Assembly (NCBI GenBank): GCA_045106195.1
Contig: JBGCEH010000058.1
Coordinates: 1-64,000, forward strand
DNA from: Granulosicoccus sp045106195
Lineage (GTDB): Bacteria; Pseudomonadota; Gammaproteobacteria; Granulosicoccales; Granulosicoccaceae
Direction: 5' to 3'
Length of the DNA: 64,000 bases
The first letter of the stretch is position 1. Each line of letters opens with the position of its first letter. The translations under genes were made by a program, and so were the position numbers. Positions 6,979 through 16,565 of the stretch are shown in pieces. The notes under the pieces were generated by a model that worked only from the letters and a program-made list of their open reading frames with translations, was not told where the DNA came from and searched no databases.

Positions 6979-8922
6979 GTGCTTTCTGATTCTGACCAGA
7001 TCCATAAATTCAACACAGAATCGACGGGTGGTCTGGCACATCGCAACTACTGGATCTCGCTACTGTTTGTTTTAATGGTAGGCGCTTTCTGGATCAGCCA
7101 CTATCAGGCGGAAGACACCTCTGATAAGGTTTTGAGCATTCAGAGCCTTGCCTATCTGGAAGATATCGACAGAACAAAGTCAACAGCTGACGTCCTGCAA
7201 GAGCGCCACTCATTCACCAGCACGTCGGACGACTCCCTCAATTTCGGATTAACCCATTCAGCATACTGGATCTGGATAAGCGTGGAAAAACCCGATGAAT
7301 CCACACCATCGGTACTGGTTGAAGTCGGCTACCCCCACCTGGACTTGCTGGATGTATACCAGGTAGACAACAACCGCGCTCAGTTACGTTATCAGCTGGG
7401 TGATACGGTGCCCTTTGGCACACGCCCCGTAAAGGATCGAATGTTTCTGATACCAGTGCACTTTGAAGGTGAAAACCAAAGCGCTGATGTGCTTCTCAGA
7501 GTGGAATCGGAAGGAACCATCCAACTCCCGCTGTCGGTCAAGACCCAAAAACAGTTTCAGTCACATGTGCGTAATGAGCAGCTGGTGCTTGGCTTGTATT
7601 ATGGAATACTTCTGGGCGTACTGGCCTATAACTTCCTGCTGGCAGTTGGATTGAAAGAACCGGTAATAGTCTACTACTGCAGCTATGCGGTTTGTCAGTC
7701 ACTGTTCCAGTTCACCCAGAACGGGCTGGCGTTCGAGTACTTCTGGCCGGGATGGGTACAACTGAACCAGATATCGATAGTCTTGCTCGCCTGTTTGTCG
7801 TTGCTTCTCTCCACGCGCTTTACTCACCTGTTTCTGAATATCACTCGTGAGAATTCTCCCAAGCTTTTTGCAGCATTTCGGGTCGCAGAATACGTATTTG
7901 CCATTCTGGCCATAAGCACGTTGTTTTTCGACAGAATGCTGATGATAAAACTGGTGGCTGTTGCATGCTCTCTTGGCGGATCCTTTATGTTTGTTACCGC
8001 TCTGGTGATTTATATGAGGGGGGATCAGAACGCCAGATTCTATCTCATGGCATGGTCCCTACTTATCTTCGGTGTCATCATCTATGCATCGAAAGCACTG
8101 GGACTGCTTCCTGAAAACTTCTTTACCGTACATGCGGTGCAAATAGGTTCTGTTATCGAGATGATACTGCTGTCGTATGCCTTGGCCGATCGTTTCAATC
8201 GCCTGAGGGACGAAAACATCAAGGTGCAGAATGAGGCAAAGGCGACTCTGGAGAAACACGTTGAGCACCGTACAAAGGAGCTTAACGTAACGCTGCAGAA
8301 ACTCAAACAGGCCAACAACCAGCTTGAATCCGTCAACCAGCGCGATCCGCTGACCAATATTTACAACCGCGGCTATTTCAATCAGAAACTGGGAGACATC
8401 TGGGCCACCACAAGCTGTGCTAACCAACCGGTATCGCTGATGATGATCGATATTGATCACTTCAAATCAATCAACGACACCAAAGGTCATTTAACCGGTG
8501 ATCATGTCATCATTGAAGTGGCAAACACTATCGCAGATCTATGTAATAACACGCAGTGTATTGCAGCCCGATTCGGGGGCGAAGAATTCGTCGTTCTAAT
8601 GCCGGGTTTTGATGACGACCGTACCTTGTGTATTGCCGAGCAATTGCGCAAAGACGTAGAGGCACTGACATTTTCCGTTGGCAAACCTGCCCCTTATGTC
8701 AAAAACACGGAACACAAAAAAGCTGAAGATGTACAGGATGAAATCTTTGGCATTACCATCAGTGTGGGCATCTCGACAATAACGTCAGACCCCTCATCAA
8801 CACTCAGTGGCCTGCATCTGGTCGATCAGGCCGACAAGGCGCTGTACAACGCCAAGCAATCTGGGCGAAACCGATGCTGCGTCTATCATCAGGACGATAC
8901 CCACATCGGACGAGCAGCCTGA
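6979..8922 (+). CDS. 7TMR-DISM sensor diguanylate cyclase (GGDEF)
   Basis: 647-residue inner-membrane protein predicted to make cyclic di-GMP. Order: an N-terminal membrane helix (about 24-40), a periplasmic 7TMR-DISMED2 sensory domain (50-190) of the carbohydrate-binding-like type, a seven-helix 7TMR-DISM membrane block (198-400), a coiled coil (405-450) and a GGDEF domain (455-640). The active site is GGEEF at about 533-537, so cyclase activity is expected. The allosteric I-site RxxD five residues upstream is replaced by NTQC, so product inhibition there is unlikely. GTG at 6979 is the start. It lies next to the polysaccharide locus, which cyclic di-GMP often controls. Confidence 0.9.
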   Translation: MLSDSDQIHKFNTESTGGLAHRNYWISLLFVLMVGAFWISHYQAEDTSDKVLSIQSLAYLEDIDRTKSTADVLQERHSFTSTSDDSLNFGLTHSAYWIWISVEKPDESTPSVLVEVGYPHLDLLDVYQVDNNRAQLRYQLGDTVPFGTRPVKDRMFLIPVHFEGENQSADVLLRVESEGTIQLPLSVKTQKQFQSHVRNEQLVLGLYYGILLGVLAYNFLLAVGLKEPVIVYYCSYAVCQSLFQFTQNGLAFEYFWPGWVQLNQISIVLLACLSLLLSTRFTHLFLNITRENSPKLFAAFRVAEYVFAILAISTLFFDRMLMIKLVAVACSLGGSFMFVTALVIYMRGDQNARFYLMAWSLLIFGVIIYASKALGLLPENFFTVHAVQIGSVIEMILLSYALADRFNRLRDENIKVQNEAKATLEKHVEHRTKELNVTLQKLKQANNQLESVNQRDPLTNIYNRGYFNQKLGDIWATTSCANQPVSLMMIDIDHFKSINDTKGHLTGDHVIIEVANTIADLCNNTQCIAARFGGEEFVVLMPGFDDDRTLCIAEQLRKDVEALTFSVGKPAPYVKNTEHKKAEDVQDEIFGITISVGISTITSDPSSTLSGLHLVDQADKALYNAKQSGRNRCCVYHQDDTHIGRAA

Positions 8923-8996
8923 GACCGATTTACCCTTTTTAGCGGCAGTGCAGGTCTGACACCCGATTCACCCACCGGACAGCGTTGACGGTGTAT

Positions 8997-9533
8997 CTAG
9001 AGTTTTTGAAGATAAGCGCTGAGATTACTATTGGCCAGTCGGGTTGTGGATCGCTTTTGCTTGTATCGCAACAATCGCGCATGTCGATACTGTTGAAGCT
9101 GTGCAGCCCGTGCCTTGATTTTTTCAAAGCTTGAAACAGGCGCAGGCTCGGCTTTCGAACGCCAGGTTGCAACCGCGGGACTGGGATCAGATGCAGCCTG
9201 AGCCCTGGCGATAGCCAACGTTGAAACAGTAGCTGAATCAGTGCTCGCCATATCCGCTGATTCCTCCCAGGTATCCGGGAATTCCAGCACCCGGCCGGTT
9301 TTATTTGCCGGATTGGTCCACCACAGTCTTAGCACCACACCGAGGCTGAACACAGCCCAGATGGCTGTACACGCATACACGAATCTGGAGTGGTCTACCC
9401 AACTGAGAACGCTGAACAGACACAGTGCGACTGCCACCAGATAGCCAATAATACTTAGCAACTCGTAGAGGCTACGCCGCTGGGCCAGCGCCTGATTGCG
9501 GTAGACCGCTCTGTGAATGGATACTGCGCTCAT
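8997..9533 (-). CDS. Hypothetical two-helix membrane protein
   Basis: About 178 residues from ATG 9533. Two adjacent transmembrane helices lie at residues 22-42 and 50-70, followed by a roughly 100-residue cytoplasmic tail: first acidic and Ser/Thr/Ala-rich, then strongly basic and Arg/Lys/Gln-rich (IKARAAQLQQYRHARLLRYK), likely helical. I recognise no family. It is the last gene of the minus-strand arm of the polysaccharide locus, 125 bp after the P-loop kinase gene, and may be co-transcribed. Confidence 0.6.
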   Translation of the reverse strand: MSAVSIHRAVYRNQALAQRRSLYELLSIIGYLVAVALCLFSVLSWVDHSRFVYACTAIWAVFSLGVVLRLWWTNPANKTGRVLEFPDTWEESADMASTDSATVSTLAIARAQAASDPSPAVATWRSKAEPAPVSSFEKIKARAAQLQQYRHARLLRYKQKRSTTRLANSNLSAYLQKL

Positions 9534-9658
9534 CAAATTGATGAAGCAAAGCCCCGCCAGTACCGCTATGTCGTCGAAATTAAATAAGATGGTGGCATTA
9601 CCGCTTTTTAACTGAGTCTAGTTTAACCGCGAGAAGAGCTCAGGGTATGCCCGCTAAT

Positions 9659-10564
9659 TCACATGCTACGAACATTGACATTACTGCCGTCGGAGTTTGT
9701 GAGCCCGTCATCGGAATCGGCATTTTTGTGCTTTGTCCCGCTATCATGCACCGAATCTGCAGCCTCTGTGTTCAAGGCAACCTTGAGCGCTTTTTGCTGA
9801 ACAATTTCCAACGGTTCACTGGCATCCAGCACAACCCGCACAGCGTTTTGAAACCTCAACGATCGAGCAACCTTTATGCGCCGTTCGAGCTCATCAAGCG
9901 GCTCTTCTGGACGACGGGCGTGCGCTACCTCCACCGAGACATCCAGCAAAATGACCAGATCCGGTTTTCGCTGCACCATCGCAAGATAAGCCGACTGCTC
10001 CCACTGGGCAATTCTGTACAGCAGGCCACTGGATTTTGCCTCCAGAAGGTAACCCAGTCGTGGCCCATCGTGCACCCCCCAGAACTCTGCCTGCGGGTAC
10101 CGATCGGTGACGACAACCATGCCACTACTGACGCAGCGGTCCAGTTCACGCATCTTGCCCTTTCGATCCGACAGGGCTGCAGCGGCCCAGACAAGACGCA
10201 ATATTGTCGGCGCCTTACCCTTCTGTTTTTTCTTGGCCAACATGGCTACAGAGCCTGCCTGAGCACTCTCACCAGAATTGGCCTGTTTATCAGGCACAGA
10301 CTCAGGGGCAGGTGTTTTCTTGTTGAAACGGCTCCGTTGTTTCAGCCAGTTCAGTGTCGTAATCAGGCGACTACCCGGCCCGTCTCCAGTACCGAAGTAG
10401 ACGAACTGCGACGCTCTGTGCCGACCCAGCTCCTCTGCAAGCCAGCGCGAAAGCGTTGATTTGCCAGAGCCGTCGCATCCAATAACGGCAATGACATTGG
10501 GTGCCAATGCCACACCGCTGGGTGCCGGCGTCACCAGATCGTCAACCTCAACAGAATCACTCAC
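9659..10564 (-). CDS. Thymidylate-kinase-like P-loop protein
   Basis: 301 residues. Walker A is GCDGSGKSTL near residue 30; a DRYP motif near 150 corresponds to the DR(Y/H) of thymidylate kinases; KPDLVILLDVSVEVAHARR near 205 is the strand plus LID arginines. An insertion rich in Lys, Ser and Ala (about 75-120) and a polar 45-residue tail are extra to dTMP kinase. Proteins of this type recur in exopolysaccharide clusters, where they are thought to phosphorylate a sugar or other small molecule rather than dTMP; that role is inference. The GTG start (10562-10564) overlaps the end of the preceding giant gene by eight bases, implying translational coupling. Confidence 0.78.
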   Translation of the reverse strand: MSDSVEVDDLVTPAPSGVALAPNVIAVIGCDGSGKSTLSRWLAEELGRHRASQFVYFGTGDGPGSRLITTLNWLKQRSRFNKKTPAPESVPDKQANSGESAQAGSVAMLAKKKQKGKAPTILRLVWAAAALSDRKGKMRELDRCVSSGMVVVTDRYPQAEFWGVHDGPRLGYLLEAKSSGLLYRIAQWEQSAYLAMVQRKPDLVILLDVSVEVAHARRPEEPLDELERRIKVARSLRFQNAVRVVLDASEPLEIVQQKALKVALNTEAADSVHDSGTKHKNADSDDGLTNSDGSNVNVRSM

Positions 10565-13500
10565 TGATCTGGAATTCTATGACCAGACGCGGTGCCGCAT
10601 TGGCACTGCCATCAAAAGACTCCGCCGTTCGCGTGCCACTGCCAGTCATGAGAATGCTCAGGGCATTACCACTGACCCAACCCGGTCGATCAACAATTTC
10701 CTGAATGACGGATGAAAGGTCGGGTGTCGCCTGATCGGAAGAGCTTTGCCTGATAACTTCCCAGGCGGGTGGCGACCAACTCACCAGCGACTGGGTTCGC
10801 GCGCGCGAAGACAGCGACTCATCGACGGTTGTAAATGCGGCAGAGTCATCAGCGCTCTCCGCCTGAATTATCAGCGAAGCGGCATCTCCGTCAACTTCAT
10901 CTACCGTGAATTGAATGTAGGCATTGGTAATCGTTGATGCATTGGGAATGGCAATTGAGCGGAAACGCATACCGACAACCTGAACTGATCGCTCCTCGAC
11001 CAATTCAAGATCGCTACTGGATAGATCAACAGCGCCCGAAGAAGACTCTTCACCGTCATCGTCGTCATCAATGATCTGTGCACTGATACTCGCACTGCCA
11101 GTCGAACTGGCAACGGTGACCTCGACCTCGTCAGACGAGGACAACTCACCGTCAAAGGCACTGAGTTCAAACGTGTACGTACCCACCTCGGAAAACTGGA
11201 CATTAGTGCCTGCGCTACCAGCGCTGCCGATGCCGGCATCTGCAGGCCCGCTCAATTGTACCCAACTGATATTTTCATCAATATCGGCGCCAGGCAATCC
11301 GTCGTCAGTAATGGTACCGGCAAGAAAGACAGTCTCACCGACAATGGCAAGACGATCAGGACCCGCCGATACGGCAGGCGCAAGGTTCTGTGCACTAGGC
11401 TCGACCGTCACACTCACTTCATCATAGGCTGTCAACTGACCATCACTGGCCTTTAGAACCAGCACATAATTTCCGACGGTATCGAAATCAACCGTGGTAG
11501 ACAGACTGGACACATCCCCGAAGCTTGCAAGGCCTGCTCCTTCCGCAACAATCCATTCCGTTTCGAGTGCCCCTGAATCAGACGGCCTGCCGTCGTCACT
11601 CACCGTTGCACTGATGAGCGCCGTCTCGCCAAAACCGACCACCTGATCGTTCGACGTGCTGACAACAGGGGCAAGATTATCCAGCGTGTAGGTAATGACT
11701 AATTGCGGCGCGCCCTCTTGGTCACCTTCGAACGACTCAGCGGTCCGGGTGCCATCACCGTCAACCAGGAACACCATGGAATTGCCGGGGGACCAATTAT
11801 CACGATTCACGATGCGCTGAACCAGCGCACTCAGATCCGTGGTTTGCTGTGCCACTCCCGCATCACCGCGATCCAGCCAGCGAGAAGGTACCCAATCGAC
11901 ACTCAATGCCGTTCTGGGGCGAAGGGAAATATCGAAGCGATTACTGGTGAAGGTCGATGTATCGTCACTCTCCTGCGCAGTGATATCCAGAATGGTCAGC
12001 TCGGAGGTTACCTCATCAACCTGAAACTGGATATAGGCCGAGACAATGCCTGCATCTTTAGGAATCTGCAGATTTCTGAATCGCATACCCACCGCGTTGT
12101 TGGTGCCCCTGTCGATGACCAGCTCAAGGTCACGGCTACTCAATGACATCCGACCGCGAGTGCCTCGCTCTTCGGCATCATCGGTATCCGCGCTGACACG
12201 AACACGTACGGTGACATCACCCCCGCCGATATCACCAACCTCGACAGTAACTGACCTTGTGACACTCAGACCACCCGTGTCGCTTACAGAGGCTGTCAAG
12301 GTATGCATTCCCACGCTCAAGAGCGCCGACGGCGACCCGGTACCAAGCGGCCCGTCAAGGTCAGACGACCATGTCACAGTCGCTGATAGATTGCCGTCTT
12401 CATCATCGAGCGCAGAAGCCGAGAGAGTCAGAGCTGTGCCTTCGTCAATCCGGGTCGCATTTGCAGGCGATGTTATGGTCAGGACAGGTGCTGAATTGAC
12501 CAGCGACTCAACGACCAGCAATATCTCGGTGATGCTGCTCAGACCGCCGCTGTCGGAGACGCTGGCGCTGATCTGATGCGTTCCGATCGATAGCGAATTG
12601 GCATCTATGGACGCACCCACACCGAGATTTCCATCCAGATCCGATTGCCAGAAAATCAGGGCAGACAGGTTGCCGTCTTCTGCATCAGTGGCGCTTGCCG
12701 TCAGCGTGACCGGCACGCCATCCAATACTCTGGTCCCGTCAGCAGGTGATGAAATAATGACACTCGGCGCAGAATTCGACGCCGCCTCTATCGTTACGGA
12801 TACCCCGGCCGATGTGGCTCTGCCCGCCGAATTGACAACGGTCGCTGTAATCAATTGCGTACCTGCTGACAGCTCATTCGCAACCACTGAGGCACCTGTG
12901 CCTAGTGCGCCATCTACAGCAGATTCCCACACGATTGAGGCACTCAGGTCGCCGTCTTCGACATCGCTGGACGTTGCGCTGAGAACAACCGGCGTACCGT
13001 TGGCAAAGCTGTCGCCATCCGATGGGCTGATGATCGATAGTTCGGGGGCGGCCGCCAATTCCTGGTACTGGATGAAGAGCATGGCCGCGCCTTCAGCGTC
13101 ACCATCAAACGACTCAGCTGTGCGTCGCCCCTGCCCGTCGCCGGTGATAATGAACGCCATTGAATTACCGGCGCTCCAGCCCGGCCGATCTACCACCTCT
13201 TGTATGACAGCGGTTAGATCCGAGCTTTTCTGTGCAACCCCGGATTCACCCTTGTTTGGCCATGGCAATGGATTCCAGATGCTGGCGGCGCTGGTTGTCG
13301 GGCGATTGCTCAGATTGTTTTTCTGGCTGACTATGGGTTCGGCGTTGTCACTCGCCTGGCCCCGAATCTCCAGTCGCGTTGCCTCTGTCTGTGACTCTTC
13401 GACTTTGAACTGGATGAAGGCCTCCTCGACGACTGCACCCGTCGGAATCTGCAGACTATTGAATCGCAACGCGATGATTTGCTCGGTGGAGCGATCCAGA

Positions 13501-14789
13501 GCCATCTCAAGATCGTCGCTTGAGAGCCAGGTATTTCCCGACCCGCCACGCTCCTCTGCATCATCAGCGCCACTGGCAATACGCCGCTCCACGATGACCC
13601 TGCCAGCAGGAAAGACATTCAAGGTAACGCTCATGAAGGATTGTGCCAGTGTCGAGTCGACAACTGAGGCGGTGATTGAATGCTGGCCCGATGACAGTGT
13701 GGACGTTGTAAAACTGGAACCACTGCCAATCAGACCATCCAGATCAGATTGCCAGATAAGCCCAGCAGACAGATCCCCTTCCTCCGTGTCATTGGCAACA
13801 CCGGTAAAGGTTACCGTTGAGCTGGCTGAAACACCTTGTCCACTGACGGGTGCCGTTATCGTGACAACCGGTGGATCGTTGCCGGGCAGGGGCGGTAACG
13901 CAAACTCAAACAGACGTCCGTCATTTTCATCCGGGTTAGAGTCATTATCAACGCCCCTGTCAACCAGAAACAGGCTTTGACCACCATTGGCCAGACTGCT
14001 GGGCGCTAAAGCCAACCCGGCAGGCTTAAACAGCAACGAGGAGTCCAGCTCAATCAACCGGATGAACTGCCCGGTGGTACTGACGTGCAGGAGCTGATCC
14101 ACTGGCTCGCCGATGATATACAAACCGTTTGTCGTCTCGTCAAAGGCAACACCTTCCGGATCGACAACGCCCAGATTTCCCGTGGTAAAAGCGAAGGCTG
14201 TATCATCTCCTTCAGGCGCTACGCCATCGAACACATCGTTAACGCCAGGGTCGACAACATGCACCAGATTTGCCTCACCGTCGACAATATACAAACGGCC
14301 ATCGAGAGGGTTGTAAGAGATACCTTCGGGGTCTTCGGAACCAAAATCGGTTGAACTGAAAAAACTGATGTTGTCGTCAGCATTATCATAGATACCATCA
14401 ACGCCGGGATCGATTTCGTAAACACCACGCGGCGAGTTGTCCGTAGAGATAAACAGATGCCCGTTAGCCGGGTTTATCGTTATTCCTGCCGGCTCATCAG
14501 TAAAATCCAATGTGGAAAATGTATCCAAAAGACTGCCATCCAGTTGCGTCTGGAATACATTGCTACCGGTGAAAACAGCGGTTTCGTTCACTTCAGAGTC
14601 AGCCACGAATAGTCCGTTGGCACCGGGTATATAAATCACACCCGTAGGATCAGGGCTGGGAGTAGACCAGTTGAAGGTGTCAGTGACATCGATAAGTTCA
14701 GCTGTCTGGCTTTGCGCATTGACTTGTGTGCTTACAGCACACATCACGAATACGACTCCCACAACCTTGTGAAATGGATCTTTAGACAT
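10557..14789 (-). CDS. Giant secreted propeller / Ig-like / PKD-like repeat protein
   Basis: About 1410 residues from ATG 14789; an ATG at 14822 would add eleven. A signal peptide ends near VNAQSQ (residue 26). Then come an NHL/SdiA-regulated-like propeller (35-300, with repeated PEGI/PEGV...NGLYI blades), an Ig-like repeat (307-395), a first 180-residue DNRLRE-like beta domain (400-580), three Ig-like repeats (585-855), a second DNRLRE-like domain (860-1045), two PKD-like repeats (1048-1235) and a third DNRLRE-like domain (1240-1410). The DNRLRE-like copies share an Asp/Glu-rich DDAEERG start, an LQIP strand and a GTRTAESF(D/E)G signature. No LPxTG, membrane tail or barrel is seen. It is likely an extracellular adhesin or matrix protein, exported or retained by an unknown route. 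Confidence 0.85.
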   Translation of the reverse strand: MSKDPFHKVVGVVFVMCAVSTQVNAQSQTAELIDVTDTFNWSTPSPDPTGVIYIPGANGLFVADSEVNETAVFTGSNVFQTQLDGSLLDTFSTLDFTDEPAGITINPANGHLFISTDNSPRGVYEIDPGVDGIYDNADDNISFFSSTDFGSEDPEGISYNPLDGRLYIVDGEANLVHVVDPGVNDVFDGVAPEGDDTAFAFTTGNLGVVDPEGVAFDETTNGLYIIGEPVDQLLHVSTTGQFIRLIELDSSLLFKPAGLALAPSSLANGGQSLFLVDRGVDNDSNPDENDGRLFEFALPPLPGNDPPVVTITAPVSGQGVSASSTVTFTGVANDTEEGDLSAGLIWQSDLDGLIGSGSSFTTSTLSSGQHSITASVVDSTLAQSFMSVTLNVFPAGRVIVERRIASGADDAEERGGSGNTWLSSDDLEMALDRSTEQIIALRFNSLQIPTGAVVEEAFIQFKVEESQTEATRLEIRGQASDNAEPIVSQKNNLSNRPTTSAASIWNPLPWPNKGESGVAQKSSDLTAVIQEVVDRPGWSAGNSMAFIITGDGQGRRTAESFDGDAEGAAMLFIQYQELAAAPELSIISPSDGDSFANGTPVVLSATSSDVEDGDLSASIVWESAVDGALGTGASVVANELSAGTQLITATVVNSAGRATSAGVSVTIEAASNSAPSVIISSPADGTRVLDGVPVTLTASATDAEDGNLSALIFWQSDLDGNLGVGASIDANSLSIGTHQISASVSDSGGLSSITEILLVVESLVNSAPVLTITSPANATRIDEGTALTLSASALDDEDGNLSATVTWSSDLDGPLGTGSPSALLSVGMHTLTASVSDTGGLSVTRSVTVEVGDIGGGDVTVRVRVSADTDDAEERGTRGRMSLSSRDLELVIDRGTNNAVGMRFRNLQIPKDAGIVSAYIQFQVDEVTSELTILDITAQESDDTSTFTSNRFDISLRPRTALSVDWVPSRWLDRGDAGVAQQTTDLSALVQRIVNRDNWSPGNSMVFLVDGDGTRTAESFEGDQEGAPQLVITYTLDNLAPVVSTSNDQVVGFGETALISATVSDDGRPSDSGALETEWIVAEGAGLASFGDVSSLSTTVDFDTVGNYVLVLKASDGQLTAYDEVSVTVEPSAQNLAPAVSAGPDRLAIVGETVFLAGTITDDGLPGADIDENISWVQLSGPADAGIGSAGSAGTNVQFSEVGTYTFELSAFDGELSSSDEVEVTVASSTGSASISAQIIDDDDDGEESSSGAVDLSSSDLELVEERSVQVVGMRFRSIAIPNASTITNAYIQFTVDEVDGDAASLIIQAESADDSAAFTTVDESLSSRARTQSLVSWSPPAWEVIRQSSSDQATPDLSSVIQEIVDRPGWVSGNALSILMTGSGTRTAESFDGSANAAPRLVIEFQISE

Positions 14790-14829
14790 AATGAACACAC
14801 ATCTGTTTTGATAAAGAGCCATCTATGGC

Positions 14830-16293
14830 TCAATATTGTAGGCTCGCGACGGTTTCCCAAAGCGCAAGTTTCAAATTACTACATTCGACAGGGCGATGCC
14901 CTTCACAACTCCTATCTTCAGCGGATTCTCCTGTCATTCCGGTACTTTTACCTTCTCCGGACAACGCGGAAGGGTCAAAAGGGTTCCGGGCAACACAGGC
15001 AGCCAGCAATTCTTTTGCTATCTCAGTTGAGGCTGTCAGATCATTGCTGCAAGCGGAAGTAACACGAAACCTTGCATCTGACGGCGGCTCGATCTCCATG
15101 GATGCCACACACGATTGCAACAGATAGTGACCGACCCGGGACATCGCAACGTTCGTTTCACAAACAACGCGCAATGCGCGCCGGATTTCCGCCACATCAT
15201 TAGGATTCCAGATTACGATAAACCCTGTTGTGCACAAGCGCACAGATCGCCTCACTTGTTCGCGCCAGCACCTCGCCGCCCAGGCCAACCGTATGATTTG
15301 ATGTAATTCAGGCGCTGTGTCGGGAAGACCCTTATCGGAAGGCGTGACACTGGAAATATCATGCACAGACGATACGCAGGACATCAAATTGGCGAACGCG
15401 CCCTTTTGCCGATCGATTCGCACCGTACACACACTGATGTGCTTCCCCATCCACTGATGGACATACGCCTCAATCTGCGTCGTGGACACAGTATGATCCG
15501 CAGCTGAGAGCGCTAGCGTGACTCCAGTCGCTAACGTTTTTTTCCGTTTGAGAAGCTTGCCATGCAGGCGTTTGAAAATAACTCGATACCGATGCAGCGG
15601 CGTCAGCAAAGGCATGAATCGATTCCACTGCTGATAGCGAACGCGGTATCGCAAACCATCCAGTATTTCATGTGCAACAGTGGGCGATTCCTGAATATCA
15701 GCCAACCACCCTGAGGGCTGGATGGCATCTTGACCAACAGCGCTGGAGTCTTCGGCCAGCAAGGCTTGAGTCGTTAACTCTTTCTCCAGCCGATAACCCT
15801 GACGTTCACGAAAGAACAACAAAGCGCCTGGCAGGCAGGACAACTTGATTTTTCGTCGAAAGATATTCAGCTTTTTCTGTAGCACCGGATGAAGACTACG
15901 AATGCCCTCAGCACTCATCACTGCGGGGTAATCAGTTAGATAGGCCTCAATGGGAACCACATACTGCTTGATATGGCTCTCCCCCGTTACCATTCGAAAA
16001 TAGCAATGTAAATGAGCAAACTTTCCACTGATTTCATCGTATCCGTAATAGTGTTCTACGCTGGGAAAGCTCTTGTGCGACTTCAGACACACGAATCGGA
16101 GCCTGCGCAGGACAGTCAAAAATACGGCACGCGACCCCGGATAAACGTAAAGATCGATGTCCCCGGAGCCCATGAGCGCATCGGACAGCTCCTGACTATT
16201 CTTCCAGACAGCGTATTCCGCGGCTTGCTGCTCAAGTTCCGAAAACAGTCGGTCGTAGAGTGTGAGCATCTGCATATCGTCGGGTTGTGGCAT
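14830..16293 (-). CDS. Nucleotidyltransferase-like protein of a polysaccharide locus
   Basis: 487 residues. Near residue 42 the motif GSGDIDLYV is the GS-x-D-x-D signature of the polymerase-beta-like nucleotidyltransferase fold, followed by a basic region and HLHCYF near 95, which could supply the third acidic or histidine position. The rest, including a Cys/Arg-rich C-terminal half, is unfamiliar. Such proteins (compare the NTP_transf_5 group) occur in exopolysaccharide clusters, often with a thymidylate-kinase-like partner, which is present two genes downstream here. Substrate unknown. First gene of the minus arm; ATG 16293, about 200 bp from the divergent Wzz/BY-kinase gene. Confidence 0.72.
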   Translation of the reverse strand: MPQPDDMQMLTLYDRLFSELEQQAAEYAVWKNSQELSDALMGSGDIDLYVYPGSRAVFLTVLRRLRFVCLKSHKSFPSVEHYYGYDEISGKFAHLHCYFRMVTGESHIKQYVVPIEAYLTDYPAVMSAEGIRSLHPVLQKKLNIFRRKIKLSCLPGALLFFRERQGYRLEKELTTQALLAEDSSAVGQDAIQPSGWLADIQESPTVAHEILDGLRYRVRYQQWNRFMPLLTPLHRYRVIFKRLHGKLLKRKKTLATGVTLALSAADHTVSTTQIEAYVHQWMGKHISVCTVRIDRQKGAFANLMSCVSSVHDISSVTPSDKGLPDTAPELHQIIRLAWAARCWREQVRRSVRLCTTGFIVIWNPNDVAEIRRALRVVCETNVAMSRVGHYLLQSCVASMEIEPPSDARFRVTSACSNDLTASTEIAKELLAACVARNPFDPSALSGEGKSTGMTGESAEDRSCEGHRPVECSNLKLALWETVASLQY

Positions 16294-16565
16294 CGGACGT
16301 ACGCGTCTGCTGTGATTTAGGATACTCGCACTGCCATATTATAGACGGATAGCCAAGCTGAACTGGTCAAAGGACAATAGAGTGTTAACAATTGTCTATT
16401 ACCGATCGGAACATTGATTGATCTGAGCGTCGGTTCGGTCATACTTCGGTATCACGATAAAATGGCGATTAACGCACACACCTCTGCACAAGGGATATGG
16501 TGTATTTAAACTGTGTCAGTAGGGTGACCATTAGTTTTTCAGGAAACGTTGATAGGAATTCGAGA

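Noticed and set aside
9647..10459. 270-codon open frame on the plus strand
   Set aside because: Antisense to the P-loop kinase gene, which has clear Walker A and DRYP motifs; the frame has no family features.
12598..13980. 460-codon open frame on the plus strand
   Set aside because: Antisense to the giant repeat protein. The repeated GC-rich Asp/Ser/Thr coding sequence keeps the opposite frame open; there is no ribosome binding site or domain.
10557..14789. Repeats spaced regularly, considered as a CRISPR-like or tandem DNA repeat
   Set aside because: The similarity is at protein level between Ig/PKD/DNRLRE-like domains; DNA copies diverge and no short identical repeats with unique spacers occur.
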